Counted from the first letter of the stretch, positions 55,201 through 64,000 are shown. The stretch: 64,000 bases of DNA from an uncultured Bacteroidales bacterium (GCA_944323825.1 CALUTY010000006.1:124001-188000); one strand, 5' to 3'. Made by a program: numbers and translations. The notes: a model not told the origin generated them from the letters alone.

Positions 55201-55611
55201 ATGGAAGAGTTTTCATTGGCGACACCGACATTGCTCTTTTCAGCCGTGTCTCTCATAATGCTGGCGTACACCAACAGGTTCCTGTCGTATGCCCAGCTTG
55301 TCCGCAACCTCAAGGACCAGTATCTGCAGAACCGGTCCGAGGTCACTGCGGCGCAGATAGAGAACCTGAGGAAGAGGCTTTATCTTACACGCAGCATGCA
55401 GATACTGGGCATATCAAGCCTTTTCTTCTGTGTGATTTCCATGTTTCTCGTGTATATACACCTGAGGCTGCTGTCCATTTATGTGTTCGGCTTTGCGCTT
55501 CTGCTCCTTATAGCCTCCCTTGGTGTTTCCATCAGGGAGATAGTGATTTCCGTCAAGGCTCTGGAACTGCATCTGAAAGACATTTCAGACGGAAGAAAAA
55601 AAGAAGGCTGA
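55201..55611 (+). CDS. DUF2721 membrane protein
   Basis: 136 residues: one N-terminal hydrophobic segment (ATPTLLFSAVSLIMLAYTNRF), a helical Glu/Arg-rich middle, and two adjacent C-terminal membrane helices. The layout SAVSLLxLAYTNRFL with a following REIVISVKALE matches DUF2721. Function unknown. 79 nt after the DUF2723 gene, with no terminator seen. Confidence 0.8.
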   Translation: MEEFSLATPTLLFSAVSLIMLAYTNRFLSYAQLVRNLKDQYLQNRSEVTAAQIENLRKRLYLTRSMQILGISSLFFCVISMFLVYIHLRLLSIYVFGFALLLLIASLGVSIREIVISVKALELHLKDISDGRKKEG

Positions 55612-55632
55612 TTCAGGTATGCATTCAAAAAA

Positions 55633-55663
55633 TTTGATTTTTTGAAATTAATGCATATCTTCG
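55633..55663 (+). promoter_or_regulatory. Promoter of the metK leader
   Basis: TTTG at 55633-55636, 19-nt spacer, -7 box TATCTTCG at 55656-55663 (one mismatch to TAnnTTTG), placing the start of transcription just before the riboswitch. Confidence 0.55.
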
Positions 55664-55675
55664 CGATTTGAAAAC

Positions 55676-55730
55676 AGAATGTGGAGAGATTTGGCTGCTT
55701 GCAACCACACAAAAAAATGCTAAAATGTTG
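55676..55730 (+). ncRNA. SAM-II-like riboswitch upstream of metK
   Basis: P1 stem TGTGG (55680-55684) with CCACA (55705-55709), the conserved GATTTG, CTTGCAACCAC segment, A-rich stretch and terminal GCTAAA (55719-55724) match the compact SAM-II pseudoknot pattern. It lies right after the promoter and before metK, whose product makes SAM. A terminator at 55789-55812 could serve as expression platform. Confidence 0.75.
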
Positions 55731-55788
55731 ACTTTATGGTCAATCCTGCTTCGACCGTTATTCAATATTTATGTTTTTGTGTATATGG

Positions 55789-55812
55789 GCTCCAGTTTCT
55801 TGGAGCTTTTTT
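55789..55812 (+). terminator. Riboswitch-linked terminator in the metK leader
   Basis: GCTCCA (55789-55794), loop GTTTCT, TGGAGC (55801-55806), then six T. It lies within the metK leader about 90 nt before the start codon, so it can act as an attenuator rather than an end-of-gene terminator. Confidence 0.7.
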
Positions 55813-55902
55813 CTTGCCTGCAGGTCATATGGAGAGAGGGATTGGGGATGGCATTTCTGTTTCCCTGCCATTGTGACTGATTTAATATAACAAAATAAGG
55901 AA

Positions 55903-57237
55903 ATGAAATATCTTTTTACATCAGAATCGGTGTCCGAAGGACATCCGGACAAGGTGTCCGACCAGATTTCGGATGCCATACTCGATGAATTCCTGAGGCA
56001 GGACCCGGAAGCGAAGGTGGCCTGCGAGACTTTCTGCAGCACAGGTCTTGTGGTGGTCGGCGGCGAAGTGAGGTCGGAGCATGCGTATGTGGACATCCAG
56101 AGCGTTGCCAGGAGGGTGATCAACCGCATAGGATACAACAAGGCGGATTATATGTTTGACGGAAATTCCTGCGGAGTGCTTTCTGCCCTGCATGAGCAGA
56201 GCCAGGACATCAATAGGGGAGTGGTAGTGGAGAACCCTGACGAGCAGGGGGCCGGCGACCAGGGAATGATGTTCGGCTATGCCTGCTGCGACACCGAGGA
56301 CTATATGCCGCTTCCGCTTGCCCTCTCGCATTTTGCTTTGAGGATACTCGCAGACATCCGCAGGAACAGCCCTGAGGAGATGCCTTATCTGAGGCCGGAC
56401 TCCAAGTCGCAGTTCACGGTGGAATATGACGATGCCGACAACCGTCCGGTGCGTATCCATACCATAGTCATCTCCACTCAGCATGACGAGTTCGTTCCAG
56501 AGGAGCTCGGACGGATGACCTATGCGGAGGCAGTGGCCCAGTACGGGGCGAAGAAGGTGGATGCCGCCATGCAGGCGAAGATCCGGAAGGATGTGGAGGA
56601 AATCCTGCTCCCGAGGCTTGTGGCACAGCTCCCGCCTCAGACTGCAGCATTGTTCAAGGGCGACTATATCCTGCATGTCAATCCGACCGGCAAGTTCGTC
56701 ATAGGCGGCCCTCACGGTGACACCGGTCTTACCGGAAGAAAGATCATCGTGGACACCTACGGCGGCAAGGGTGCGCATGGCGGTGGAGCCTTTTCCGGAA
56801 AGGACCCTTCCAAGGTGGACAGGTCGGCGGCGTATGCGGCAAGGTACATTGCCAAGAACATGGTGGCTGCCGGAGTCGCAAGGGAGATGCTTGTGCAGCT
56901 CTCATATGCCATCGGTGTGGCCCGTCCGCTCAGCATTTATGTCGACACTTACGGCACTGCAGCCTGCGGGGCTGACGGCAAAAAGTTCAGCGACGCCTTC
57001 ATCGCGGAGAAGATCGGGGAACTCTTCGACCTCCGCCCGGCAAGGATAATAGAGAAATTCCAGCTGAAAAAGCCTATATATGAGCCTACTGCGGCATACG
57101 GTCATGTCGGACGCAAGCCTTATAGGGCCAATGTGGAACTTCATGTCGGCGGGAAGAAAAACATGGAGAATGTGCAGTTTTTCGGATGGGAACTTCTTGA
57201 TTCGGTCGACAGGATAAAGGAAAGTTTCGGCCTGTAA
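55903..57237 (+). CDS. metK: S-adenosylmethionine synthase
   Basis: 444 residues, longer than the 384-residue E. coli enzyme, as is usual in Bacteroidota. ATP and Met motifs are complete: [21 protein letters not shown] near the N-terminus (given in part: [14 protein letters not shown]), [10 protein letters not shown], and [20 protein letters not shown] (about 290-309). It makes SAM from methionine and ATP. Controlled by the leader described above; feedback through SAM fits. Confidence 0.97.
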   Translation: MKYLFTSESVSEGHPDKVSDQISDAILDEFLRQDPEAKVACETFCSTGLVVVGGEVRSEHAYVDIQSVARRVINRIGYNKADYMFDGNSCGVLSALHEQSQDINRGVVVENPDEQGAGDQGMMFGYACCDTEDYMPLPLALSHFALRILADIRRNSPEEMPYLRPDSKSQFTVEYDDADNRPVRIHTIVISTQHDEFVPEELGRMTYAEAVAQYGAKKVDAAMQAKIRKDVEEILLPRLVAQLPPQTAALFKGDYILHVNPTGKFVIGGPHGDTGLTGRKIIVDTYGGKGAHGGGAFSGKDPSKVDRSAAYAARYIAKNMVAAGVAREMLVQLSYAIGVARPLSIYVDTYGTAACGADGKKFSDAFIAEKIGELFDLRPARIIEKFQLKKPIYEPTAAYGHVGRKPYRANVELHVGGKKNMENVQFFGWELLDSVDRIKESFGL

Positions 57238-57277
57238 AAAATTTTTAAAATATTTATTGACACCGCGGATGCCCCTC

Positions 57278-57301
57278 AGGATGATTCCTTTGGGGCATTT
57301 G
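57278..57301 (+). terminator. Terminator after metK
   Basis: TGCCCC at 57278 region pairs with GGGGCA, with inner GGA/TCC pairing; followed by TTTG and a T-run near 57305. Fits a Rho-independent terminator. Confidence 0.65.
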
Positions 57302-57346
57302 CCGTTTTTCGGAGGTAAACCGCTGCTTCCGCCACCGTCCCTCTGC

Positions 57347-57377
57347 TTTGAACTTACCCGAAATAATTTTATATTTG
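57347..57377 (+). promoter_or_regulatory. Promoter of the 57450 lipoprotein
   Basis: TTTG at 57347-57350, 19-nt spacer, exact box TATATTTG at 57370-57377. Confidence 0.7.
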
Positions 57378-57449
57378 TGGCGGAATTAACTGATAACCAC
57401 CGGGATTCTTCATTACAGACCATTCTGCGGCAGTTTTAACAAAAAATAT

Positions 57450-58739
57450 ATGAAACATTCAATTATTTCGTTTTTTATCCTTGCACCGCTTGTATTGACG
57501 ACGGCATGCGGCGACAAGGGGGGGGATTATACACCTCTTACTCCTGACGGGAACAAACAGAAGCTCGATCAGGTCGGGATGCAGGTGTTGGACAGATTCA
57601 AACCGGAAGACCAGGCGGATCTGCTCAATGTGATAGACCAGTTTGCCGAGTACGGCGAGGCTCTCGGAGATGCTTGGGAGGAAAATCTTCCGGGCAATGC
57701 AAACGGGGCACAGGAGATGGCAGCAGCCGTGACCGGTCTTATGAATACGGTGAAGAGCGTAGTAAGTTCTGCCGATCTTTCACAGCTTTCGGCTCTCGCA
57801 TCGCCACGGTCGGACCTTTACAATGCGGCAAGGTATTATGGGGTTTATACCTATAATACACAAAGCGAAACATGGACGAGGACTGCATCTTCCGATAGGC
57901 TGGAATTGAGATTCAACATGCCTGAAGATGGAGGAGAAGTGGTGGCAACGGCAAGCGCTTCAGGAGAAGAAGGCAGCGTAGAGGTGGACGGAGTCACTGT
58001 GGAAGTGCCGACGAATGTAAGCGCTTCTGTCACGTTGGCCGGAAAGGCCCTCTGCAGTGTGAGTGTGACGGCTGACTGCACTTTCGGCAACGGTCCGGTG
58101 AACCTGGACGTCAGCCTGACGGCAGGGACATACAGCTTCACTGAGGCATTGAGGCTCAACAGCAGCAACGGTTCAGTGAACGGACGGTTCACAATTTCTG
58201 GAGAGGAGATAGTGTCGTTCTCGTCGGCATTCAACGGACACGACATGACTGATCCGGGCAAGATTGAGGATGAGGTCAACAATGACGACAATTTCAGCCT
58301 TGTAAACGGAGCCGAAGCCAATGCTGTGATATTGAACTCCGTGTGGACAAGGGCAACTTGTACTGATGTAGCTGCTTATTTGAGCGCTTTGGAAAATCTT
58401 GATGAAAGATACAGCTATTCAAATACCGGCAGTTACAGCAGTTACGGTACATTGGAGTATAATAATGAGTATTGCGACCTGTTCAATCTCTACTTTGACG
58501 GAATTCTTTCATACGATTCGTCATTGCAGAAGGAAGCCGAGTTCGAAATGCAAGCCGTTGCTGATGACTATCCGGGCTCCACGAGTTATTATAGCGATGT
58601 AATAATCAGATTCGCTTCCGATGGTTCCGAATACAGTGTCGACAGTTATTTCGGCGAGGGTAATTTCGGAGGTCTTATAAATACTTTCGAAAGTCTTCTC
58701 GACAGGTATGAGGAGTATTTTGATTGGATTCAATTCTAA
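57450..58739 (+). CDS. Lipoprotein of unknown function
   Basis: 429 residues. Lipobox TTAC (Cys about 20), then a short linker (GDKGGDYTPLTP) and an N-terminal helical part (about 35-115), followed by beta-rich stretches with many Asn/Ser/Asp and Tyr repeats. No enzymatic motif or family recognised. Stands alone between a good promoter and the terminator 58771-58795, so it is a monocistronic unit. Confidence 0.7.
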   Translation: MKHSIISFFILAPLVLTTACGDKGGDYTPLTPDGNKQKLDQVGMQVLDRFKPEDQADLLNVIDQFAEYGEALGDAWEENLPGNANGAQEMAAAVTGLMNTVKSVVSSADLSQLSALASPRSDLYNAARYYGVYTYNTQSETWTRTASSDRLELRFNMPEDGGEVVATASASGEEGSVEVDGVTVEVPTNVSASVTLAGKALCSVSVTADCTFGNGPVNLDVSLTAGTYSFTEALRLNSSNGSVNGRFTISGEEIVSFSSAFNGHDMTDPGKIEDEVNNDDNFSLVNGAEANAVILNSVWTRATCTDVAAYLSALENLDERYSYSNTGSYSSYGTLEYNNEYCDLFNLYFDGILSYDSSLQKEAEFEMQAVADDYPGSTSYYSDVIIRFASDGSEYSVDSYFGEGNFGGLINTFESLLDRYEEYFDWIQF

Positions 58740-58770
58740 CTCAACCATAGTGGCAGACGCCACAACTGAA

Positions 58771-58795
58771 GAAGCCGGCCTTTCAAGCCGGCTTC
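58771..58795. terminator. Terminator between two convergent genes
   Basis: GAAGCCGGC (58771-58779) pairs with GCCGGCTTC (58787-58795), loop CTTTCAA; a T-rich run follows on plus. It ends the 57450 gene and may act in both directions, since the DUF4249 gene stops at 58797 on the other strand. Confidence 0.75.
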
Positions 58796-58796
58796 T

Positions 58797-59666
58797 TTAT
58801 TTTATGATGACTTCTTTGATGTCGGAGCCGTAGCCGCACCAGATGCCGCGGCCTCCGGATATGTTGGAGGAGAGGTTGGAGGTGCTGGGGAAAAGGATGT
58901 TCTTTCCGTTGGAGATTTCGTTTTCATAGTCGCTCCAGAATCTGAAGCCGTCTTCGGGCAGCTGGGAAAGCTTGACATACACGGTGTCGCCTTTGGCGAA
59001 GAAAGGGGTGTAGGAGTCGAGCCTCGTGTGGCGGAAAGCCCTGTTGACGGTGAGTTCCGCATGGCTGTCCCCTGAGAACACCTCGTCGCTCACTGTCCCG
59101 AGGAAGGAGGAATAGTATCTGTGTTCCTCGCTTCTTATCATCGTGAATACCTTGTACCAGTTCTTTTCTGAGGGGTCATCCGAAAGGGATATCCTGATGC
59201 TGTACAGGGTGTCGCTCAGCTCGCTTTGGATGACTTCGACATCGTCTATCTTTGCCGGGGCGGGGATTCTGGTTTCGGCGGTCAGCGTCCTTCCTGAATA
59301 TTCTGCTTTCAGGGTGTATTTTTTCCCGGCTTCGCCCCTGATTCTGGAACCGGTGTATATGAAAGGGGGATAGATCCCGTCGGACATTCTTCCGACAAGC
59401 ACCTCTTCCTGTTCCCCGTCGCTGACTGTGACCTTGCCCCAGCGTATCGGGATGTCGCCGAGGGCTATTTCCGTTTCATCGGTGTTCGGGTCGAGCCTTA
59501 TGCTCTGGGTGAGAATCACATTGGCGAAGCCTCCTTCTTCTATCCATCCTTCAACGGCAATCTGCTGTGTCTGGTCCTGCCCGTCCATCCTCCATTTTAG
59601 CGAGCAGGATGACAGGACTGCGAGCAGAGCCAGAGCGGAAAGTATATTTTTCATCATTTTCATCAT
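58797..59666 (-). CDS. DUF4249 lipoprotein
   Basis: 289 residues with lipobox SSC (Cys about 21), then an all-beta N-terminal part and a C-terminal region. Patterns VEGWIEEGGFANVILTQS and TAETRIPAPAKIDDVE fit DUF4249, a lipoprotein partner commonly placed directly after a TonB-dependent receptor in Bacteroidota. Start 2 nt after the receptor gene. Function unknown, but the pairing implies a role in ligand capture. Confidence 0.85.
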   Translation of the reverse strand: MMKMMKNILSALALLAVLSSCSLKWRMDGQDQTQQIAVEGWIEEGGFANVILTQSIRLDPNTDETEIALGDIPIRWGKVTVSDGEQEEVLVGRMSDGIYPPFIYTGSRIRGEAGKKYTLKAEYSGRTLTAETRIPAPAKIDDVEVIQSELSDTLYSIRISLSDDPSEKNWYKVFTMIRSEEHRYYSSFLGTVSDEVFSGDSHAELTVNRAFRHTRLDSYTPFFAKGDTVYVKLSQLPEDGFRFWSDYENEISNGKNILFPSTSNLSSNISGGRGIWCGYGSDIKEVIIK

Positions 59667-59668
59667 TC

Positions 59669-61792
59669 TTAGAATTCAAGTCTGTAGCTCAGTGACGGCA
59701 GGATGGAGTATAGTGACTGGCCGATGAGGGACAATGATATGTTTTCGGTTTCTTTGTCATAGTACACCTTCACATCGAGATATAGGGGATTTTCCCGTGC
59801 ATAGGCATTGTACACGGAGAGGTTGAGGCTGCCCTTGAAGCGGCGTCCCGTGTGCAGAAGGTATGTCGCGGAAAGGTCGAGCCTGTGGTAGTCAGGCATT
59901 CGGGCTCCGTTGTGCGGGCCGTATTCGTGTATCATGTTTTCTCCCACCATGTAAAGGGCTGTCGGCATGGTGAATGCCGTCCCGGATGCATATATGAACA
60001 CGGCGGAAAGGTCCCATCTCCTGTGCGGATTCCATGTGACGGCCAGTGAAAGGTTGTGTCTGCGGTCGTGCTTTGAAGGGAATGTCTTCCCGTCCATTAT
60101 TCCCGGGAAACTGCGTTCAGCACGTCCGAGAGTGTAGCTCAGCCAGCCGGAGACCTTGCCGTAGTTCTTCTTGAACATCAGTTCGATGCCGTAGTTGTTT
60201 CCGGTGCCAGACATGAGGTGGTCTTCCACATTGTAGGCCATGTTGATCATGTCGAAGAGGGCGCCGTCGAATTCCAGCAGGCCTGAGAGCCTTTTGTAAT
60301 ATGCCTCGATGCCGTATTCGAACATCCCGTTGCCGAATGAATGGAAGAAGCCGAGCGATGTGGAATGGGCAGACTGTGGCCTTATCCTGGCGGATGCCGG
60401 GACCCAGAAGTCGGTCGGAAGCCCCATGCCTGATACGGACACCTGCCCCATGTATTGCCTTTGGAGTGCATATGCGGCCTGCATTCTCATGGTCGGGGAT
60501 ATTTCGTATGAAAGGGAAAGGCGCGGTTCCGGGCCTCCGTAGAATGGTGTCGTCCCGTGCAACCCGGACTGTACACAGCCGCTGTATCTGAGGCCGGCAT
60601 TCAGCGTGAAGGCTGCTGCGAAGTTCACTGACCAGTCGGCGTATGCTCCGAACTCATGTGTATGGTAGGGTGCAGGGGGATTTCCGGCTGAGAAGCCGTA
60701 GAGATTGTCCGTGGCCGGATGTTGCACTTCCGTATGGTGGTACACATAGTCCCATCCTGCTTTCATCTTGCCCAGCGGCAGCAGAAATTCAAGGGTGCCC
60801 CGGTATCCTGCATCCATTATTGACGACGGCAGGCCGAAGGAGGCTCCTCCCTGGGCTATCTGCACATGGTTGTCGAACATGGAGAAATGGAGGCTGTGCT
60901 CCATGTCTGTCTTTTCGCCCGTCTTCGAGTCCCAGGTGACAGAAGCTGCGGCATTGTGCCATCTGAGTCCTGCATCTGCCTGATAGGTTCTTTGCGAGAA
61001 TGCCATCCTGTCCCCTCCGTAATATCCGTTTATGCGGACACTGTTCCTCTCGTCAGGTCTGAATGCCCATGTGATGTTCCAGTCCTGGAAGAAATAGTCC
61101 GGTGCGGCGGCCCCGTTCATCACCCTGGCTATTCCGGAGAGCATGTAGTTGAAATATGAGGCCCTGCCGGAGAGATACATTGCCGACTTTTTCCCGATGG
61201 GGATTCCAAGCGTAGCCTGCGAAGACAGGAGTCCTACGTTCACATCCCCTTCGACCCTGTCGAGCAATTCATCCTTTACGGAAATGTCAACCACTCCTCC
61301 GAGCCTGCCTCCGTATTTTGCCGGGATGTCGGATTTGTACAATGTCGAGGATTTCAGGTGGTCGCTGTTGAAGATGGAGAAGAAGCCCATCAGATGGGCC
61401 GGATTGTACACTGTCGCCCCGTCAAGCATGATTGCGCTGTGTCCGGCATCCCCTCCGCGTATGTATATGCCGGAGTCGAGCTCTCCTGAAGTCTGTATTC
61501 CCGGCATGAGCTGCAGGGTCTTCATTATGTCATTGGTCCCGAAGAATTTGGGAAGTGTGGAGAGTTTGGACATGTCAAGCGAAAGATTTCCGGACATGAG
61601 TCCTGAAATCTGTTTTTCAGCAGCCCTTGTGCTGACAAAAGATGTGTCAAGCACTTCTGTGGTGTCGGCGGTGTCAGCCACCGGACGGTCCGCATTTTCC
61701 GCTAGGGCCGTCTGTGCAATACAGCCCAGGAGTGCCGTCAGGGCCAATGTCAGAAATCTTTTCACAGGTGTTTCCATTGCATTGTCTTTCAA
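59669..61792 (-). CDS. TonB-dependent outer-membrane receptor
   Basis: 707 residues. Signal peptide to about residue 32 and a plug with IYIRGGDAGHSAIMLDGATVYN (cited in part: IRGGDAGHSAIMLDG), then a barrel ending in YSILPSLSYRLEF. It lacks the SusC N-terminal carboxypeptidase-like domain. Paired with a DUF4249 gene and coupled to miaA by the overlap ATGA (61789-61792); ATG at 61777 is an alternative start. Substrate unknown. Confidence 0.9.
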   Translation of the reverse strand: MKDNAMETPVKRFLTLALTALLGCIAQTALAENADRPVADTADTTEVLDTSFVSTRAAEKQISGLMSGNLSLDMSKLSTLPKFFGTNDIMKTLQLMPGIQTSGELDSGIYIRGGDAGHSAIMLDGATVYNPAHLMGFFSIFNSDHLKSSTLYKSDIPAKYGGRLGGVVDISVKDELLDRVEGDVNVGLLSSQATLGIPIGKKSAMYLSGRASYFNYMLSGIARVMNGAAAPDYFFQDWNITWAFRPDERNSVRINGYYGGDRMAFSQRTYQADAGLRWHNAAASVTWDSKTGEKTDMEHSLHFSMFDNHVQIAQGGASFGLPSSIMDAGYRGTLEFLLPLGKMKAGWDYVYHHTEVQHPATDNLYGFSAGNPPAPYHTHEFGAYADWSVNFAAAFTLNAGLRYSGCVQSGLHGTTPFYGGPEPRLSLSYEISPTMRMQAAYALQRQYMGQVSVSGMGLPTDFWVPASARIRPQSAHSTSLGFFHSFGNGMFEYGIEAYYKRLSGLLEFDGALFDMINMAYNVEDHLMSGTGNNYGIELMFKKNYGKVSGWLSYTLGRAERSFPGIMDGKTFPSKHDRRHNLSLAVTWNPHRRWDLSAVFIYASGTAFTMPTALYMVGENMIHEYGPHNGARMPDYHRLDLSATYLLHTGRRFKGSLNLSVYNAYARENPLYLDVKVYYDKETENISLSLIGQSLYSILPSLSYRLEF

Positions 61793-62895
61793 ATCCGGGT
61801 CCCGGATGCTTCTTTCCTGTCTTCAAAGTCTGATGTGGCCCTGGTCCAGTGGATGCGGAGCCCTTTGCGTTCCATGCCGCGGAACCAAGTCATCTGCCGT
61901 TTGGCGAACTGGTGGATGGCGATGGCGAGCCTGTCCCTCATTTCTTCATATTCCAGCTCACCCGTGAGGTAGAGGGTAACGAATTTGTATTCAAGGCCGT
62001 AATATATGAGGTCTTCGGCCGGGATTCCCCTGTCGAGGAGTCCTTTGACTTCTTCCACCATGCCTTCCCTGAGACGGGTGTCGAGGCGGCGGTCTATGCC
62101 GGCGTTGCGTTCCTCCCGGCTTACGAGGGTACCTATATAATAGGTGTCCTTGGGCAGGAAATGGGTGGTGTCCACCGGGTGGGACTGTTCGTATATGGCT
62201 ATTTCAAGGGCACGGATGAGCCTTTTGCGGGTGTCGTAGTCCGTGGAGTTGTGCAATGGCTTGAGTGAGGCAAGTTTCCGGATGAGGGTTTCAGTGTCCT
62301 CTTTTTCGAGCCTGGTGCGGAGTTCATGGTCGGCGGGCACATCAGGCAGGGAATATCCGCAGGTGACTGCTTCGATGTACAGTCCGGAGCCGCCGCAGAG
62401 AATGGGGATGCCGCCCCTCTCCCGTATGTCGCGGTAGGCTGCTTCGAAGTCGTGCTGGTACTGGAAGATGTTGTATTTTGTCCCTGCATCGGCGATGTCC
62501 GTCAGGTGGATCGGAATCTCTCCGTATTCGGAAAGATCCTTGCCTGTGCCGATGTCCATGTCCCGGTACACTTGCCGCGAGTCGGCGGAAATGATTTCGG
62601 CTCCGGTTTCAGGGGAAAGCCTTGTGCCTTCTGCAGGCGTGATGCCGGACATCAGCGCCGGGTCGGAAAGCATGGAATTCAGCCTGCGGGCCAGATTCAC
62701 GGCATATCTTGTCTTGCCGGAGGCGGTGGGGCCGAGGATGCAGATGAGGTCCGTTTCCCCTGCTGCATACATTTTCAGGATGGCTTCAGGGTCGATGCTT
62801 TCCGGCTGGGGAAGTTCAGCCGGGGGCGGCACTCCCTTTTTTTTGCCGTCCTTTCCATGTGTTTCCGTCTGCATTGTCCCTTTTTCCGGTTTCAT
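61789..62895 (-). CDS. miaA: tRNA dimethylallyltransferase
   Basis: 368 residues, longer than usual (about 310). The P-loop GPTASGKT starts at residue 55, leaving a 50-residue Lys/Pro-rich N-terminal extension not in known enzymes; an alternative start is ATG at 62874. Other motifs: ISADSRQVYRDMDIGTGK, PILCGGSGLYIEA and a C-terminal QMTWFRG. It adds dimethylallyl to A37 of tRNA. Heads an operon with the TonB receptor and DUF4249 gene, an odd pairing of tRNA modification with uptake. Confidence 0.93.
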   Translation of the reverse strand: MKPEKGTMQTETHGKDGKKKGVPPPAELPQPESIDPEAILKMYAAGETDLICILGPTASGKTRYAVNLARRLNSMLSDPALMSGITPAEGTRLSPETGAEIISADSRQVYRDMDIGTGKDLSEYGEIPIHLTDIADAGTKYNIFQYQHDFEAAYRDIRERGGIPILCGGSGLYIEAVTCGYSLPDVPADHELRTRLEKEDTETLIRKLASLKPLHNSTDYDTRKRLIRALEIAIYEQSHPVDTTHFLPKDTYYIGTLVSREERNAGIDRRLDTRLREGMVEEVKGLLDRGIPAEDLIYYGLEYKFVTLYLTGELEYEEMRDRLAIAIHQFAKRQMTWFRGMERKGLRIHWTRATSDFEDRKEASGTRI

Positions 62896-62915
62896 CAGTA
62901 TCGTGTAATGAAAAG

Positions 62916-62923
62916 CAAAAATA
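62916..62923 (-). promoter_or_regulatory. -7 box TATTTTTG of the miaA operon
   Basis: Minus-strand exact TAnnTTTG match 21 nt before the miaA start, back to back with the smpB box. Confidence 0.5.
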
Positions 62924-62945
62924 CGCGATTATTCTGAAAAATCTG

Positions 62946-62953
62946 TAAATTTG
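62946..62953 (+). promoter_or_regulatory. -7 box TAAATTTG of smpB
   Basis: Exact TAnnTTTG match 37 nt before the smpB start. Confidence 0.5.
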
Positions 62954-62989
62954 CAATCCATTTGACAGAAAAATCAGGAGGACAGAGAT

Positions 62990-63445
62990 ATGCCGAAAGC
63001 TAAGAGCAACGTGGAAATAAAGAACCGCAGGGCCTCGTTTGACTACGAGTTCCTGGAGACTTATACTGCCGGCATTGTCCTCAGCGGCACGGAAATCAAG
63101 TCCATCCGTGCCGGGAAAGCCTCCCTCGTGGATGCCTTCTGCTATTTCAACAACGGTGAGCTGTATGTCAAGAACATGCATGTGGCGGAATACCACTGGG
63201 GCAGCTGGGGCAAGCATGACCCACGCCGCGACCGGAAGCTGCTCCTGAACCGCAAGGAACTGAACAAGCTCCAGCGTGCCGTGAAGGAAAAAGGGCTCAC
63301 CATTGTCGCAATCAAGCTGTATATAGCCCAGAACGGCTATGCCAAGCTTCTCATAGCCCTTGCCCGCGGAAAGAAGGAATTTGACAAACGCCAGTCCATC
63401 AAGGAAAAGGACCTCCGCCGCGAAATGGACAGGGCAGGGTACTGA
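62990..63445 (+). CDS. smpB: SsrA-binding protein
   Basis: 151 residues. Family pattern [35 protein letters not shown] (short form: [15 protein letters not shown]) and C-terminal basic tail [19 protein letters not shown]. SmpB delivers tmRNA to stalled ribosomes. Terminator at 63482-63507. Confidence 0.95.
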   Translation: MPKAKSNVEIKNRRASFDYEFLETYTAGIVLSGTEIKSIRAGKASLVDAFCYFNNGELYVKNMHVAEYHWGSWGKHDPRRDRKLLLNRKELNKLQRAVKEKGLTIVAIKLYIAQNGYAKLLIALARGKKEFDKRQSIKEKDLRREMDRAGY

Positions 63446-63481
63446 TTCCGGACCTTTCGATGATGTGGTGCATAAAATACT

Positions 63482-63507
63482 GAAAGCAGGCCGTAAAGCC
63501 TGCTTTC
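63482..63507 (+). terminator. Terminator after smpB
   Basis: Perfect 10-bp stem GAAAGCAGGC (63482-63491), loop CGTAAA, GCCTGCTTTC (63498-63507), lying just before the tRNA-Ala gene (which is on the other strand) and so probably ending both. Confidence 0.8.
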
Positions 63508-63516
63508 ATTGTGTTG

Positions 63517-63590
<74 letters not shown>

Positions 63591-63601
63591 GAATGAGGTT
63601 G

Positions 63602-63630
63602 CAAATATAATACTTTTCTTTTAAATGCAA
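63602..63630 (-). promoter_or_regulatory. Promoter of tRNA-Ala
   Basis: Minus-strand TTG (63628-63630), 18-nt spacer, exact box TATATTTG (63602-63609). Confidence 0.65.
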
Positions 63631-63763
63631 TACTGTCACAGATGATTTGTGTCTCAGGATGGTGTGGGAGGATGAAGATATAGTTGAATTTTTCCCGGCT
63701 TCAGGTCCATATCTGATTTTATTAATATTCTGTTAAAATTCATCTGAAAAATCATCCACTCAC

Positions 63764-63793
63764 TTGTTGCTGTTTATAAAATGTCTATATTTG
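63764..63793 (+). promoter_or_regulatory. Promoter of the terminal SusC-like gene
   Basis: TTG at 63764-63766, 19-nt spacer, exact box TATATTTG at 63786-63793, leader of about 40 nt. Confidence 0.7.
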
Positions 63794-63840
63794 CCGCCGG
63801 AAAGATACGGTAAATCCATTATTAATTTATATTCCCACTT

Positions 63841-64000
63841 ATGAAACAAACATTTAAAGGATTTTTGCTTGCACTTGCGGCAATGTTTGTAGGAGGGGGG
63901 TTGTCAGCACAGGTAACGACTTCAAGTCTCGGCGGACGCATAGTTGACGAGGCGAATGAACCGTTGGCCGGTGCTGCAGTCATTGCTGTCCATACCCCTT
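63841..64000 (+). CDS. TonB-dependent receptor, N-terminal fragment (partial)
   Basis: The frame from ATG 63841 is open to the window end (53 codons). Signal peptide ending near LSAQ, then the start of a carboxypeptidase-regulatory-like domain (GGRIVDEANEPLAGAAVIAV), the usual N-terminus of SusC- or OmpA-linked TonB receptors. Likely a second uptake locus continuing beyond the window. Confidence 0.8.
   Translation, partial: MKQTFKGFLLALAAMFVGGGLSAQVTTSSLGGRIVDEANEPLAGAAVIAVHTP

Noticed and set aside
55668..55880. Plus-strand open frame over the metK leader
   Set aside because: It covers the riboswitch and terminator; structured RNA explains the region better.

Overview
The window reads as a chromosomal segment of a member of the Bacteroidota, most likely the order Bacteroidales, with moderate GC (low fifties by eye). 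The evidence is repeated -7 promoter boxes of the form TAnnTTTG, often with a TTG about 19-20 nt upstream, SusC/SusD pairs, many lipoproteins with a lipobox Cys, a two-gene transketolase, and lineage-typical families (DUF4271, DUF4249, DUF2721, DUF2723, split ECF sigma/anti-sigma loci). No rRNA, CRISPR array, prophage or intact insertion sequence was seen. The genus cannot be fixed from the sequence alone.

Layout. 1-590: 5' part of a glucosamine-6-phosphate deaminase-type gene (-). 896-9466 (+): K+-dependent membrane pyrophosphatase, then a suf Fe-S assembly cluster (sufB, sufC, a short sufD) interrupted by a pnuC-type transporter, then ispE, lolD and a trmN6-like methyltransferase. 9467-14001 (-): transketolase N and C halves run into an ECF sigma factor, an anti-sigma-like protein and a small periplasmic protein; malate dehydrogenase is separate. 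14313-17994 (+): phosphopantetheinyl transferase and the anaerobic ribonucleotide reductase nrdD/nrdG. 17957-22350 (-): TPR lipid- or envelope-type protein, an EnvC-like M23 protein, and an epimerase fused to a zinc ribbon. 22474-25873: a second ECF sigma factor with an anti-sigma/beta-barrel fusion (+), and an MlaF/MlaE ABC pair (-).

26163-40769 (+) is the main accessory region: two paralogous lipoproteins, then SusC, SusD, a large surface lipoprotein, a subtilisin-like lipoprotein protease and a small lipoprotein. The protease suggests a protein- or peptide-uptake locus rather than a glycan locus (inference). 40967-49593 and on to 52000 is mostly housekeeping: yifB, tsaE, tRNA-Pro, lepA, a GT2 glycosyltransferase, menA (+), then the conserved yciH-DUF4271-hemD-rnpA-yidD-ubiE block (-). 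52029-64000 holds a DUF2723 O-mannosyltransferase-like protein, DUF2721, metK with a SAM-II-type riboswitch and terminator, an orphan lipoprotein, the miaA-TonB receptor-DUF4249 operon (-), smpB, tRNA-Ala and the start of another SusC-like receptor.

Most notable for follow-up: a ~146-nt inverted-repeat element directly before pnuC inside the suf cluster, the SAM-II-like leader of metK, the protease-bearing SusCD locus with its tandem lipoproteins, the epimerase-zinc ribbon fusion, and the structured leader of nrdD.
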